Position numbers and translations under genes: made by a program
The notes under the pieces: model-generated
What the model saw: only the letters and a program-made list of their open reading frames with translations
Databases searched by the model: none
Told to the model about the DNA's origin: nothing
NCBI GenBank assembly: GCA_022578605.1
Contig: MU394079.1
Location: 310,001-374,000, forward strand
Source: Camillea tinctor
Taxonomy: Eukaryota; Ascomycota; Sordariomycetes; Xylariales; Xylariaceae
Length of the DNA: 64,000 nucleotides
Direction of reading: 5' to 3'
Shown here: piece by piece, positions 47,100-61,518 of the stretch
How the letters are laid out: the number at the start of each line of letters is the position of its first letter
How positions within the stretch are numbered: the stretch's first letter is position 1

Positions 47100-48257
47100 C
47101 TAACTGTTGATCGTCCGGACCATCTCCAGTAGGCGCACCATGGAAAGGCTCTTAGAATCTAGAATACCCTCCAGAGTGGCTGGGGCATCATAACGATGAC
47201 AGTGTGACTCGCTAAGCTTAACAACAGACTTACCCCTAATCCCCCCTGAGGGGCATGATTGATACTTTCTAGAGAGAAGCACACGATGGCGACCCTCAGG
47301 TATCTCCGGGCGGGGGTCATCTATGTCACGGATGCTCACATACTCGTCGGGGAATTTCTTACCTTGGAGGCCCAGCCCATTATGAGTGTAGATCGGGGCA
47401 CAGACACAATGCTCGCCGAAGGTCTTCAGAATGACCATTTTACGGTACTTGGAGCAGATCATGCCGAATGGAGTGGCCGTCATGTTGGGGTCGTCGAACT
47501 TAACGTACGCTTCCCCAGTGCTGCTGGCCGAGTGGAAGGGCGCACTGAAAATCACGCCGGGTGCGTAGGCTTCGCGACGCTGTACTTGGTCTGTGTTTCG
47601 GAGGGAGGCGGAAGCCATTCCGTACATAAAACTTTGGGTGAAAGACCAGCGCTTTTGGTTCCGCGCATTCTCCTGATGATATTCTTTGCTGCCAATGCGT
47701 ATAAGGGGATTGCGTGACGGAGGGGCAACCCACTCGCCTGAACCAAGACGAAGGGACTCTATCTCACTATCATAACGGTCAAGCTCCTCCTGGAAACTCC
47801 GTCGCATATCGTCAGAGGACATACCAGACTCTGGGGTACGAGAATCTTCAATTCTTCCATTCGAGGTCTGTGATCGCTGTATGAGCTGACCCTGCAGAGC
47901 ACGTCTTCGTAGATCGTCTCTTCGTTCTCTTCGCGTAGACCCAGCACTGCCGGGACGTTCGGACTCCTGCTTCTGCATGCGGCTCGTTGTCACGAGGGAG
48001 TTGCGCTTCCGGTGACGCTCAACTCGAGCGTGGTGATCCAAGTCATCCTGTGCCACCCAAGTGTTATCTCGTCTTCTGTTATCTTGTCTTCTGTTATCTC
48101 TATATGGTTCATGGCGATGAGGACTGGAGCTTCGCGACGACCGAGCTTCAGATCTAGATGAAAAGGACGAAGAACTACTTCGCGATTCAGGCCGCGACGA
48201 ACGGGACGAAGAAGAAGAACGACTCCGTGAGGAGTCAGAGCTAAAGTCGAAAGGCAT
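47100..48257 (-). CDS. DUF6590 domain protein with SR-rich N-terminus
   Basis: Single exon, 385 aa. The first 65 residues are Ser/Arg-rich (SSRSRSSSSSRSSRPESRSS), followed by an Asn/Arg-rich stretch (YRDNRRQDNRRRDNTWVA) partly encoded by a tandem repeat at about 48066-48101, and a charged linker to about residue 225. The C-terminal DUF6590 domain spans about 228-345: PGVIFSAPFHSASS, GMICSKYRKMVILKTFGEHC, VCAPIYTHNGLGLQGKKF, DEYVSIRDI and HRVLLSRKYQ. This domain is widespread in moulds and has no known biochemical function. The gene is divergent from the small gene at 48687, sharing a 429-bp spacer. The start at 48257 is the first ATG of the frame. Confidence 0.8.
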   Translation of the reverse strand: MPFDFSSDSSRSRSSSSSRSSRPESRSSSSSFSSRSEARSSRSSSPHRHEPYRDNRRQDNRRRDNTWVAQDDLDHHARVERHRKRNSLVTTSRMQKQESERPGSAGSTRRERRDDLRRRALQGQLIQRSQTSNGRIEDSRTPESGMSSDDMRRSFQEELDRYDSEIESLRLGSGEWVAPPSRNPLIRIGSKEYHQENARNQKRWSFTQSFMYGMASASLRNTDQVQRREAYAPGVIFSAPFHSASSTGEAYVKFDDPNMTATPFGMICSKYRKMVILKTFGEHCVCAPIYTHNGLGLQGKKFPDEYVSIRDIDDPRPEIPEGRHRVLLSRKYQSCPSGGIRGKSVVKLSESHCHRYDAPATLEGILDSKSLSMVRLLEMVRTINS

Positions 48258-48686
48258 GATGATGAAACTGTTTCCTACTTTGTGCCAGTACCTACTCTAT
48301 GTCGATAGGTAATGAAAGAAACCAGCTTCTTAAGTCAATCTGTTCCGATAAGTAACGCCGATGCTATGATGTTATATCCTTGTTGAATCTTGCTAGGTCT
48401 ATCGATCCATGACCAAGGGTGGATGCAGGGTGCTTTTTATAATTTTCGGATTGCACTATACCCCTATACATGTCAAAGAAGATAAGAACAAATGGGTTGT
48501 TTAAAGCGTGAAAGGAGTGAAAGGAAATTGTTTACTTGTTGAACGTTGCCTTTGAAATTCTATTAAGGGGAGAGTTCAATGCTCCTCGATACAATGAAAG
48601 CCTGTCTCCCTTAACTATGGAACACGCTCCTCGAAGCTTCAGCATACTCACATTATCATCCAAAACAAAACAATCTACAAATCAAG
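48258..48686. other. Divergent promoter spacer
   Basis: 429 bp between the DUF6590 gene (-) and the small gene (+). No motif recognised. The 69-codon frame at 48536 overlaps the next start in another frame and is not credited. Confidence 0.45.
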
Positions 48687-49061
48687 ATGGTACCTCGACC
48701 AACAGCACCAGTCACGTTCATTCATCTTACGGTTACTCCGTCTGATGATGGATCTGAGACCACCATTATGGAATGGCGCAAGGAAGAAATCATGCCTGCG
48801 GCTGAAGACGCCTTTTCATCACCACGAACCTCGCAAGAGAGCCCACACCGAAGCCCTAACCACGGAAAACGAGCGCAATCGCCTATAATAGACGAGAACT
48901 CTCCTGAAAACTTGGCGACAGAGGTTGATGGATCTGAACAGTCACCACCTGTCAAGCGTCGTTTGGACAAGGAGACCCCAATGCCCTTGCCGAAAAGTAA
49001 ACATTTCCTGAAGGCCAAAGCAGCAGGAAGTCATACAGCCACCGAAGACAAGGGCTCGTGA
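48687..49061 (+). CDS. Hypothetical small hydrophilic protein
   Basis: Single open frame, 124 aa, start in good context (atcaagATGG). No recognised domain. The N-terminus (VPRPTAPVTFIHLTVTPSDD) could form a short beta strand; the rest is Ser/Pro/Glu-rich and likely disordered, with a KRRLDKE basic patch and a Lys-rich C-terminus (PLPKSKHFLKAKAAG). It lies between the divergent DUF6590 gene and the convergent arylsulfatase, 221 bp from the end of the latter. Probably real by length and start context, but with no homology signal visible to me. Confidence 0.45.
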   Translation: MVPRPTAPVTFIHLTVTPSDDGSETTIMEWRKEEIMPAAEDAFSSPRTSQESPHRSPNHGKRAQSPIIDENSPENLATEVDGSEQSPPVKRRLDKETPMPLPKSKHFLKAKAAGSHTATEDKGS

Positions 49062-49282
49062 GAGACCTCTACCATGAGTTGAATGTATGGTGTCGAGGCA
49101 CACATTGTCTCATAAAGTCTGGCGTCTAAACTTGCAAGTGTTCTCGAGATAAAAAAAAAGAAAAGGCTTTTACATAGATATAATATATTCTGAAAAAATA
49201 TCTTGCATTCTTCTTTACATACTACATCGTGACATCAACATTTCGTAAGGCGGGTGACCCCAGTGGCGATTTCCTTTGTTAA

Positions 49283-51967
<2,685 letters not shown>

Positions 51968-53912
51968 ATGGAGGAAGCTCAATCCCTTCTAGGACACACC
52001 AGTGAGGACGACCAGATACTCCCTACCGCGAAAATGAAAAGCACGAGATTGGGAAAGATACGTGCTTACTGGCTTGGATCGGTGGTGTGCATGGGCGGGT
52101 TTCTTTTCGGATATGATAGCGGCATGTAAGTACATAACCAGCATTCACATTATAATAGACTGTTTTATTGTCAAGTTCCTAACAATATAATACAGCGTTG
52201 GTGCGTAGTATCAAACTCGACTATGTCGCTATAAATGTCTATCAAAACACGATGCTAACCAGCTATCCTGAAAGGTGGAGTCTTAACACTTTCATCTTTT
52301 CAAGATGATTATCGTTATGGCAGCGGGAACTCAACGCAAACAAGCTCACTTTCGGTTGGCCTTCAGCAATTAGGCGCCTTTGTGGCTTGTTTCCTAGCTT
52401 GGCCTTTCACCGACAAGTTCGGTCGCAAGAACTCTTTAATGCTATCATCCGCTGTCTTTTGCGTCGGCGCTATAATCCAGACCATCAACACGCATTCCCT
52501 TACCGCCTTCTACATCGCTCGAGTCATCGCCGGGCTAGGCTTGGGTGCGGCGACGGTCATTGTGCCGATGTTCAATAGTGAGATGATGCCCAAAGAAATG
52601 CGTGGCCAGGTCGGATCTTTCTTCCAATTGTTTTATACATTCGTATGCAACTTAGAAACATATTTTCCCCTTTGTGATTTATCCGCTTACTGTTGATAGG
52701 GAATCTTCGTGTCATACTGGGTTGACTATGGTGTATCGAAAGGGGTAGCAGACAACAATCCCGCCCAATGGCAGATCCCCATCGGTCTGCAACTTGTGCC
52801 AGCTGCCTTCCTTGGCTTGGGCATGTTCACAGTGACTGAGAGTACCAGATGGCTGACCAAGAAAGGCCGACATGACGAAGCATGGGAAAGCTTGCAGTGG
52901 ATTCGCGGTGAAAACTCCCAAGCAGTTATTGACGAGATGGAAGAGATCAGGGTCGGTGTTGAAGCGGAGGCAAGAGCAACGGAAGGATTCCGATTTAAAG
53001 GTAAAGAAACCGTACTTACCATGGTATTTCGTGGCTATTTCTTACTGCCCCTATAGAACTACTCGAAGGCGAGAACTTCAAGCGCGTCTTCGCCGCTTTC
53101 GCCATCTTTACTGCCCAGCAGGCAACTGGTGCTACGGCCTTTGCTTATTTTGGACCGCAATACTTCAAGCTCCTTGTTGGAGATGGGGATCAGAGCTTAC
53201 TACTGACGGCTATTTTCGGTGCTATCAAAGTTGCGGCCTGTGGCATCTTCGTTTTGTGGTTCTCCGAGCGTCTGTCGAGACGTCAAGTGCTTATTGGGGG
53301 TGCTGTATTTATGGCAGCCTGTCAAATCACCACCGCCGCTGTAGTGAAGGTATACCCTGCTAACACAGAAAATCCTTCTGTAACGTCCTCGGGTATAGCA
53401 ACAGTCGCTCTCATCTATCTATTTGTGATTGCATACAACTTTAGTTGGGGGCCAATGCCATGGCCTTATGTAGCCGAGTAAGTGATGATTGCCCCCTTTA
53501 AGATTAAATGTCATTTTGTTGCTGACATTGTATAATATGAAGGATATTTTCTGCTCGTATACGAGAGCCTGGTGTAGCTATTGGCGTAGCATCCCAGTGG
53601 CTCTTCAACTTTGTCTTCTCCCTGACAACTCCCTATATGATCACCGATCTAGGATGGGGGACTTTTCTCCTATGGGGTAAGTTCAATACAGGAGCCAAAA
53701 ATACATAATTGCTGTTATACTCACATTTCTGCCTAGGTATCTTCGATGCTGTCATCGCTGTACTTGCATTCTGCTTCCTTAAAGAAACTAGGGGCTTATC
53801 ACTCGAAGCAATTGCACATCAACGTTTTCACAAGGGAAAATCAGACAGCACGAGATCGTGGAAAGATCCCGAAGCAGAGCATCAGGAAACTCCGGAATCA
53901 TCAACTAGATAG
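51968..53912 (+). CDS. MFS sugar transporter
   Basis: Seven exons, join(51968..52125, 52196..52200, 52275..52642, 52700..53000, 53057..53477, 53543..53676, 53737..53912), 520 aa with 12 expected membrane spans. It belongs to the sugar-porter branch: GFLFGYDSGIVGGVLT in helix 1, DKFGRKNSLM (the D-x-x-GRK loop), VTESTRWLTKKGRHDEA, QQATGATAFAYFGPQYF, GPMPWPYVAEIFSARIREPG and LKETRGLSLEAI. These are plasma-membrane proton symporters or facilitators for hexoses, pentoses or related compounds. Exon 2 is 5 nt (CGTTG), between a GTAAGT-started 70-nt intron and a GTGCGT-started 74-nt one. It is needed to restore GYDSGIVGGVLT in frame. The total is exactly divisible by three. The substrate is unknown; an adjacent GH43 suggests pentoses or arabinoxylan sugars. 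Confidence 0.9.
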
Positions 53913-54393
53913 TTACGACAAATGACGTTTGGGGTAAAATGAGTGTTTATATTCAGGCAGACCTAAGAAATGAATGAGCTGTTGTAATCGACACATGTAT
54001 TTCCCGAAGAAATTATGTGTATCATCAACCGTTGTCTCGCATGAAGGGGCCGATTCACCGCTATAGTTCCGCACCTAGCAGTTGCCATCAATGTACGAAA
54101 TTAGCAATAACTTGGAATAACTCAAAAACTTCACATATCCATGATCATATTCCACGTCTTCGGCGTATTTACTCCCGAGATGCTGGCCCACCACGGCACC
54201 TGGGATTGTAGCCATTTTACCCGGAACTTATCCTGTAGTTGGGGATGCGGGGACATCAGTGATATGTATACTCACCCACTTACAACCTATAATGCTCAAA
54301 TAGGGGCCACACTTCGATCAAGTTGAAGCTTGTGGTTGGTTTTAACTATTTTGTGACGCCAAATGACCCGAACTGCTGCTTATCGCATTGTAC
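53913..54393. other. Spacer between transporter and GH43
   Basis: 481 bp. Two overlapping short frames without support. Contains the transporter terminator region and the GH43 promoter. Confidence 0.5.
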
Positions 54394-56823
54394 ATGATGA
54401 TGTGGTGGCTCACTGCCGGCGTCGTACCCGTGTCGGCTACGACCCCTATGCTGCGAGCACTCAACTCGTCCTACTACAATCCCATGCTTCCAGGTTTTCA
54501 TCCCGACCCTAGCTGCATATTTGTTTCCGAGTGGGACGACACGTTTTTCTGTGCATCTTCGAGCTTCAATGCGTTTCCCGGAGTCCCCCTCCACGCTAGC
54601 AAAGATCTACAAAATTGGAAGCTCATCGGTAAGCATATTATAGCATTATAGTTCTTATACATGGTTGATATAGTGTCTGATAATATAGCCAGGCCACACA
54701 CTCAATCGGCAGGAGCAACTCCCATGTCTGGCCGAAACTAATAGGTCAACAAGGTGTGTTCTCCTGTTGCTATTTTTAACTACATGGTAGGCTAATGAGG
54801 CGGTCACGTACAAGCGGAATCTGGGCACCGACACTTCGGTATCACGACGGGATCTTCTGGGTCGTGACAACGCTGGTAGATGACGACCGTGCCGATGATG
54901 ATGCATCACGGTGGGATAATGTAAGATAGTTAATATTCCTACTAGTTTCCTACTGCTAATGTGTATCCATTCATCCAGATAATATTTAGATCTGACGATC
55001 CCTACAACCCCCTTTCGTGGTCTAACGCCACACATTTCGATTTCGAAGGTTACGATACTTCTCCTCTGTGGGACGAAGATGGGAAAGCCTACATAGTTGG
55101 AGGACATGCATGGAAGGTATTGTAAGTTATATATTTGCGATTGACGTTTCAATCATTGTAACTCATGTCACCAGTCCAGGGCTCTTGTTAGCGGAAGCGA
55201 ACCTCTATACTGGGAAGGTCGGAGAATGGTCAAATATCTGGAACGGCACAGGTGGTACGGTGAGTGCAGGCTATTAACAGTATTAGGTTAAATCGTTCTA
55301 TCTGAGGCTGACCCTCTAATGTTCATTAAAAGGCACCAGAAGGTCCACACATATATATCAAGGACAGCTGGTATTATCTCCTAGCGGCTGAAGGTCAGTC
55401 AGCATGAAGCTCTAAACAGTGGCGAATTAACCGATCTTGGCTAAGGAAAATACCACCTTCTTTAGGGGGGACGGGTCTCGAGCACATGGTTACCATGGCC
55501 CGGTCTAGGCACTTATACGGCCCGTACGAAACTAATCCAGCAAACCCGGTCCTTACCAACTCGAACACCTCAAGTTATTGTAAGTACGCAGCAGTTTTGA
55601 TCTATATATATGAATTTATCTTTCTGACGTTTTCCTCTCCCCCAAAAGTCCAAACAGTGGGCCATGCCGACCTGTTTCAGGACGCATCTGGGAATTGGTA
55701 AGCGAGTTTCAAGAAAAACATGATATGTAGTGTATAAACACAATCCATTTTACTCACCTGCTATGTACGTTCAAGGTGGGGAGTTGCGCTCTCCACGCGC
55801 TCAGGGCCGGATTACACGAACTACCCCATGGGCCGTGAGATAGTCCTCGTGCCGGTCACGTGGGCCCCTGATGAATTCCCGGTATGGTCTCCCGTCTCAG
55901 GGGATATGAACGGGTGGGCGCTTCCACCCACAAGTAAGGACATCAACGGCTCTGGGTAAGCCCCCACCCTGATACCACAGCGCTTGCTGATAAACTTCCA
56001 CAAAGACCATTCATCGATGAGGGCGACGTAATCGACTTCGCCCCTGGATCGGCGCTGCCCGCGCACTTTACACACTGGCGCTTCCCTATCTCGGAATCCT
56101 ACACCATCGCGCCGCCGGAACACCCGAACGCGCTGCGCCTGCGGCCCTCGCGCCTCAACCTCACGGCGCTCAACGGTAATTATGCGGGGCCTGAGGGCCA
56201 GACGTTTGTCGGGCGACGGCAGCAGGACACGCTGTTCACTTTCAGCGTGGACCTGGATTTTGCGCCCGAGAATCCCGGTGATGAGGCTGGTGTGAGCGTA
56301 TTCCTGACGCAGAACCACCACTTGGATCTCGGGGTTGTCATGTTGCCCCTGAACAGCAGCACTACGGTGTTTCCCGGGACAGACAATCCGATACCATTGC
56401 GTGAAGGAAACTCGTCTTCACAGCTAATCCCGCAGTTGAGATTCAGGGGCATATCGTATACCGCCGTCCCGGAGGATATCATCGCGCCGGTACCCGCGGA
56501 GTGGACGGGTAAGACGCTACGGCTTGAGATCCGGGCGAGTAATATGACGCACTACGCCTTCTCTGCTGGGCCAGCCGACTCTATGTCGCAGATGAACACC
56601 CTGCTGGAGGTATCCAATACTGCAGTCAGCTGGGGGTTCACTGGTAAGTGGAGAAACATACACAGGTACGAGCATCACACAAGAGAAAAGCACTAACGTT
56701 GTCTACTATTGCTCAGGGGTAATCCTGGGGATCTATTGCACGACCAATGGGCACGAAATGGGAGGTGAGCCCGCGTACTTCTCGAGATGGCGATATATAC
56801 CGCAGGGGCAGTTTAGGGACTAG
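54394..56823 (+). CDS. Secreted GH43 glycosidase (beta-xylosidase/alpha-L-arabinofuranosidase type)
   Basis: Eleven exons, join(54394..54628, 54693..54753, 54815..54920, 54979..55121, 55175..55259, 55333..55393, 55466..55579, 55649..55697, 55776..55955, 56006..56643, 56717..56823), 592 aa. The N-terminus MMMWWLTAGVVPVSA is a plausible short signal peptide. The five-bladed propeller domain has its three catalytic acids: Asp38 in LPGFHPDPSC, Asp160 in YDTSPLWDEDG and Glu213 in APEGPHIYIKD. Other family text: SGIWAPTLRYHDGIFWVV, GHADLFQDASGNWWGVAL, TRSGPDYTNYPMGREIVLVP. A beta-sandwich C-terminal domain (about 350-592; HWRFP, NALRLRPSRLNL, FVGRRQQDTLFTFSV) matches the GH43_C2/DUF1349-like module. 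Hydrolysis of arabinoxylan or xylo-oligosaccharide ends is likely. Ten short introns of 50-78 nt all keep frame. Confidence 0.92.
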
Positions 56824-57514
56824 GCTGGGCTGAGGAGGATCGGTGGTTCCAAGTATAATCCCTGTAGGTATAGGGAAAGCGATCTATAGTTTATACTCTA
56901 TAGTTTGTACTTTACCACAGCTGAGATAGATAAAAGCCCCTTGCTTAGTAACGCTGACATCGTAAGAGGCTGTCTCACGTAGTATCAAAATGATTGAGCA
57001 TGTTAAACCTCAGAACTAGCGAATCCTCATCTAAATGCGCGCTGACAAAAAGAGCTGTTCTTGTAGTCGTGAAACCAGAAACGCCCAAGTCACGAACTGG
57101 AGGCACAAGAATTATGTGAAACCCTCTACCCCAAAACCAGAGTTTAGGGAATAGAGGGCGTTTATATGCAATGTGAATTGTAAAAGTATGTGCAAGAAGC
57201 GAATGTATGTATGTACAAGGTGGTACGAAATGGTAAATGCGAAAAAAGGCCGTCCAACATGCCGTCATAAACATCAATGGATGCACCGAGGCATCCCCCT
57301 ACACCAAAAGGTATGTCGTAACATATACAAGAAGGGTAAAATATGTAAGTCAAGGTAACTTTGAACAACGAAGCGAAATGGAAAAAGCAAATCATCCTCC
57401 AGCGCCAAATCGGCGAACGAAAGTCTGCCGACAACTTATCCTACCCCCTTCCATGTAATCCTCTATCATATCTTAAGAAAGACAGCAAGATAGACATCGT
57501 CGTGCGAGCGTGGT
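56824..57514. other. Intergenic between convergent GH43 and GH16
   Basis: 691 bp holding both 3' regions. Small overlapping frames without support. Confidence 0.5.
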
Positions 57515-58467
57515 TTAAGATACGTAGTGCGAGACGTACGCAACTTCCATCATGCTGCCCCACCCGTCTAGAGTGTTGGCATTCGGGGCGCCAGGCTGTA
57601 AAAAAAGGGGGTAACTTGTCAGCAGAAGAACAAAGCCAAATCTCACATCATATATATACACCACGCATTTGAAAAATAAAGGAAAGAAAAACTTACCCAG
57701 TTCCCACCCACAGCCACATTGAGGATGAAATACACCGGCGACCCGGCCAGCGAATTCCACACGCTCTGGGAGCCGATCTGCGCGCCGCTGATCTGCTGGA
57801 ACTGCGCGCCATCGCGGTACCACGTGATAGTCTCGCCGGTCCAGGAGCTGGCGCGGCGATCCCACACGATGCGCCAGGTGTGCCAGCCCTGGTCGGGGAT
57901 GGCGGTGGTGCCGGCCAGGCCGCTGGGCTCGTTGCACGCGCCGCCGGGGTACACGTCGCAGTGGGCGGTGCCGTAGCCGGTCAGCACGCCGTTGACGGTC
58001 TCCATGACGTCGAGCTCGCCGCACGCGGGCCACGCCGTGCCCGTGCGGATCGAGTTGCCCAGCAGCCAGAACGCCGGCCAGATCCCCTGCTTGTTCGCGA
58101 TCGCGTTGTCCCCGAACCGGATCTTGGCCTCGCCCATCGTCAGCCCGCCCGCCACCGGCGTGAACGTGTACTTGCTCTCCACCCGCGCGGATGTCCACTG
58201 CCCCGAGCTGTCCTTGCGCGGCACGATTTGCAGCGTTGCGCCCCCGCTCAGCTGCATGTTGTTCGTGGAGGTCGTGTATTGCTGCCACTCGTTGTTCACG
58301 TTGATCCCCGTGATGATGTTCCAGTTGTTCGTGTTGATCATCTGGCCCGCTGCGCCGTCGAACGTGTCTGCCCACACGGTGTTGTAACCGCTGTACCCGG
58401 GCACGGCCTCGGCTGAGACGGTCGTGGCGGTGGCCGCCAGGGCGAGGGTTAGGACTTTCTTGAACAT
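57515..58467 (-). CDS. Secreted GH16 beta-glucanase (laminarinase-like)
   Basis: Two exons, complement(57515..57595, 57697..58467), 283 aa. Signal peptide MFKKVLTLALAATATTVSA, with cleavage likely after Ala19. The jelly-roll domain has WADTFDG, NNEWQQYT, VESKYTFTP, QGIWPAFWLLG and the active-site strand GELDVMET, where Glu151, Asp153 and Glu156 form the E-x-D-x-x-E pattern of the beta-bulge (laminarinase/lichenase) branch. The end FILNVAVGGNW is joined by a 101-nt intron (GTAAGT...TTACAG) to PGAPNANTLDGWGSMMEVAYV. Endo-hydrolysis of beta-1,3(4)-glucans is the likely activity; other GH16 specificities such as galactans cannot be excluded. It is convergent with GH43. Confidence 0.93.
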
Positions 58468-61400
58468 GGCTTCTTTTCTGCGGTATATGGTATATATAAT
58501 GCCTGGTATTTATGGTGGTTTTTTTCTTGTCTGCTTGGTTAAGGAGGGGATATGTGCTTGGTCTCACTAGGAGATGTAGAGATATGTAAAGATACAATGA
58601 TGAAAGTAATGGCTATGTATGTATGCGTATATGGGAATATATACAAGGCGAAGTGAAGTAAAGTTGAAGTGTTAAGTGTAAGTGGCCAAAGGAATGTCAG
58701 ACACCAGCTGTAAAAGATCACGATATAGAAGGAGAGGAAAGGGAGTGTTTGATGGTTGACACAAAGAAGCATCGCTCGATAGGGAAGGATGTGCGGTCCA
58801 TTATATAGTAGACGATGGACCCAGTCGTCTGGTATGTGAGAGAAGGAAAGGAATAAATTGTATGACTACCCTCGCATATTTTCAACTCAGTACACAACTA
58901 AGGTTTAACATGGCTACAGATGGATGGGTAAGGTGACCAGGGGCCTAGCCAGTAGACGCGCAAGGCAGCTCTACCATACTAAAACCATAAGAGCTACTGC
59001 CCAAAGAACCACGCGCAGTGGACCACGAGTCTAGTGTGAAAGAGGTATATGGGATGGGAGTTTTACAGAAGCAAGAAATGAATATAGTAGACTACCCTGA
59101 AGGAGGGGGAGGGGAAGAAAGAGGCGAGTTACCTGCCAGACCGGTGATCGTCGTGTTACATCTGCCTTCGCCGAAAAGGACCAGGGCTGCCGGACATCTC
59201 AGCAAGGAGAGAGAAGAAAAAGGTATCAGTTAAATCCTGTTGTTGGATTCCTAGTGCCACCAGTAACACACGGCGCATGGCTATTGGCAAGTTGTGTGAC
59301 CCCCGGGGAGAGAGGAGAGATTAGATGACATGGGCACTCGACGCCTTAGTTCTGCGACATGGGGAGGTCAGCCTTTTTTTGGTCGAAAGTGTGTGTATGT
59401 AAGTAATACAGATGAGGAGAGCCCTCTCATTTGTGAACGACGTTCTAGATTCTCCCCGAGCCAAATGTAACGACCAAGGGGGGGGGCTATAATCCGTTCC
59501 TAGATCCGAAAGATGACTGCGATCCCTGGGTCCAAACAATAAGCGTCTATCATGTTCGGCGTCGGCATTGGTCGTAGATCATCTCTCCCCCTGCTCGTCG
59601 GTCGGGCCCCGCATCGCATGCCAGAATGTGTCGACATCGGAAACACAACGCACAGTCAAATATGGATCCCGTGGGGGGGGGATACAATGATTTGCAGCCC
59701 TTGAACCACGGCCTTGGGGTACAATAACATGGCAACTGGCTCTCAAAACCAAGATACATATACATGGCAAGAGAAACAACGAATAGAGTGAGCCCTAGGG
59801 GAAACTCTTGACGTTGCGTCACCTGTGACTTGTTGTTGTCGGCAAGTGTTCCCGTGGGAGGGTTCGCATGCGGTGCCTATCCAGGGATTCCCCAGTGCTC
59901 CCTGACTGTAGTAGTTAAAAATGTCTTGGTCTCTTGGGTTCCACCTGATGCCAACATAGAGTGTCATGTACCTGCGCGGGCCCGCGTGGTTTGCCCTCGC
60001 CAGGATCTGGGAAGGATGAACTAGAGCCGAGTTAATTTATTGGAGAAGTTCCTTTTTTTTGCTAACTTGTGCCTAATAATGCCATACCCAGTCTGCCAGG
60101 CCACGCCTATTTGTCCATTCATCAGTGGCCAGGGGGGGGGGGGATTTCAATCGTGCAGCATTTGAAAATGCCCCTGAAAGCCCTAATTGGGAAGCTCGCA
60201 GGGGTCCGAGGAAGCGCCGGACGAGCTCTCACGCCCAGAGGTTGTTAAAGTGAGATCACAAGCCTGGACAGCATCGGAGAAGTCATCGCAAGGTTTTTTT
60301 TGGGCTCTCGGGGATATCTTCTACTTTGGGTTATGCCATCGGCCGGCCTGCCAACCTGCCAACCTGCTAACTCAGCATGCAGACATCGGTTACGCCAAAA
60401 TAGAGGAAGAAGGAAAAATAAACACGTTGCTCAACCTGGTAGGGATGGACGTAACGTGCCTTTCCAAGACAAACAGCAGCCTCATTCTTATCATTCGACG
60501 ATGGAGTGTTACCCGATACCTGCAGTCAGGCTCAGTATCGCAAAGTGTTGCTGCCAGGCTGGGGTGAGTAGTATCAGTAATCCTTTCAACCTGACTACAA
60601 CTATGGCTTCTCACTCACTTATGAGAGGCTTCTTTCAACCTGGACTACGGGGATGTTGCCTTTGCAACCTGTCACATCATACATGAGGCTTTAGATGAGC
60701 ATGTATTATGTTCCAGATGCAAATGCATCGTGCCCGATATCGCTTGGTGAATACCACCACCAGACGTGTTCCACTCATGGTCCTGATATCGTAGTCTCGC
60801 GAGAAGACACATGCATCACCACTTTCACTTTCACTTTCAGGCTTGGGTACCATCAGAAGGATCTAGAAATCAAGATAGAGCTGATCCTGTGATATCGCGA
60901 TATTTCCACTAGGTTAGGCGGATTAACCATGCGTCGGGATTCCTTCGGTGGATTCAGGAGCAAGAAGAATCCGGTAGAAAATTTTCCTTTTGGGGTTTTT
61001 GCTTTTTTTTTCTCCGTATGCTACATAACGTGCTTTCCTTTACGCCGATTTTCTCAAAACGAAAGTGATCTATTGATCGGCGAAGGCGGGAAATCTTACA
61101 ATTTGGAGGCTTGACGACCGCTTCGGAACTCATATTGTTGGCACGGAAAAGTCAGCAGTAATGAACAAATTATTGAGATGTTAAAATGGCTTCATTCTTG
61201 AATAGTAGTCAAGATGACGAGATGTGGCCTTTTTTCTTCCGTCGATATTGAATATGGTAAGACAATACTAGAATTATTATATTCTAGTCCTTATATCAGC
61301 AATTCACGTTATGGATCTCATAAATCTAGCAGAAGTAGTAGTGATCAAAATGGGCAAGAGGGAAATCATCTGTGATGAAATCGTAATATTAAAATCCCCG

Positions 61401-61518
61401 CGCAAAAGCGCCAAGCTGGCATGCTGTCTGTTCGATATACGACGCTTGTGCTGGGATAGTTCTTTCTCTATGGGAGAGGTTGAAGCTAGACAGTTTTCGG
61501 CCCTTAGCCCCTATTGTT
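58468..61518. other. Gene-poor spacer (3 kb)
   Basis: No supported gene. The first 400 nt are the GH16 promoter side. Contains a G12 run at 60132-60143, an 8-bp tandem repeat (ctgccaac-type) at about 60347-60367, an ACTTTC triplet repeat at 60831-60848 and a copy of the dispersed motif at 60909-60918. Overlapping frames at 59550-59967 and 60187-60686 have no family features. The region just left of 61518 is the 3' flank of the AATF/BFR2 gene. Confidence 0.45.

Noticed and set aside
52259..52274. Alternative acceptor at 52262 for the transporter's second intron
   Set aside because: It keeps frame but inserts AILK into the invariant GIVGGVLT motif, and the branch site GCTAACC would be too close to that AG.
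60187..60686. Two overlapping plus-strand frames of 126 and 128 codons
   Set aside because: They share bases in different frames, contain short tandem repeats and show no family signature.
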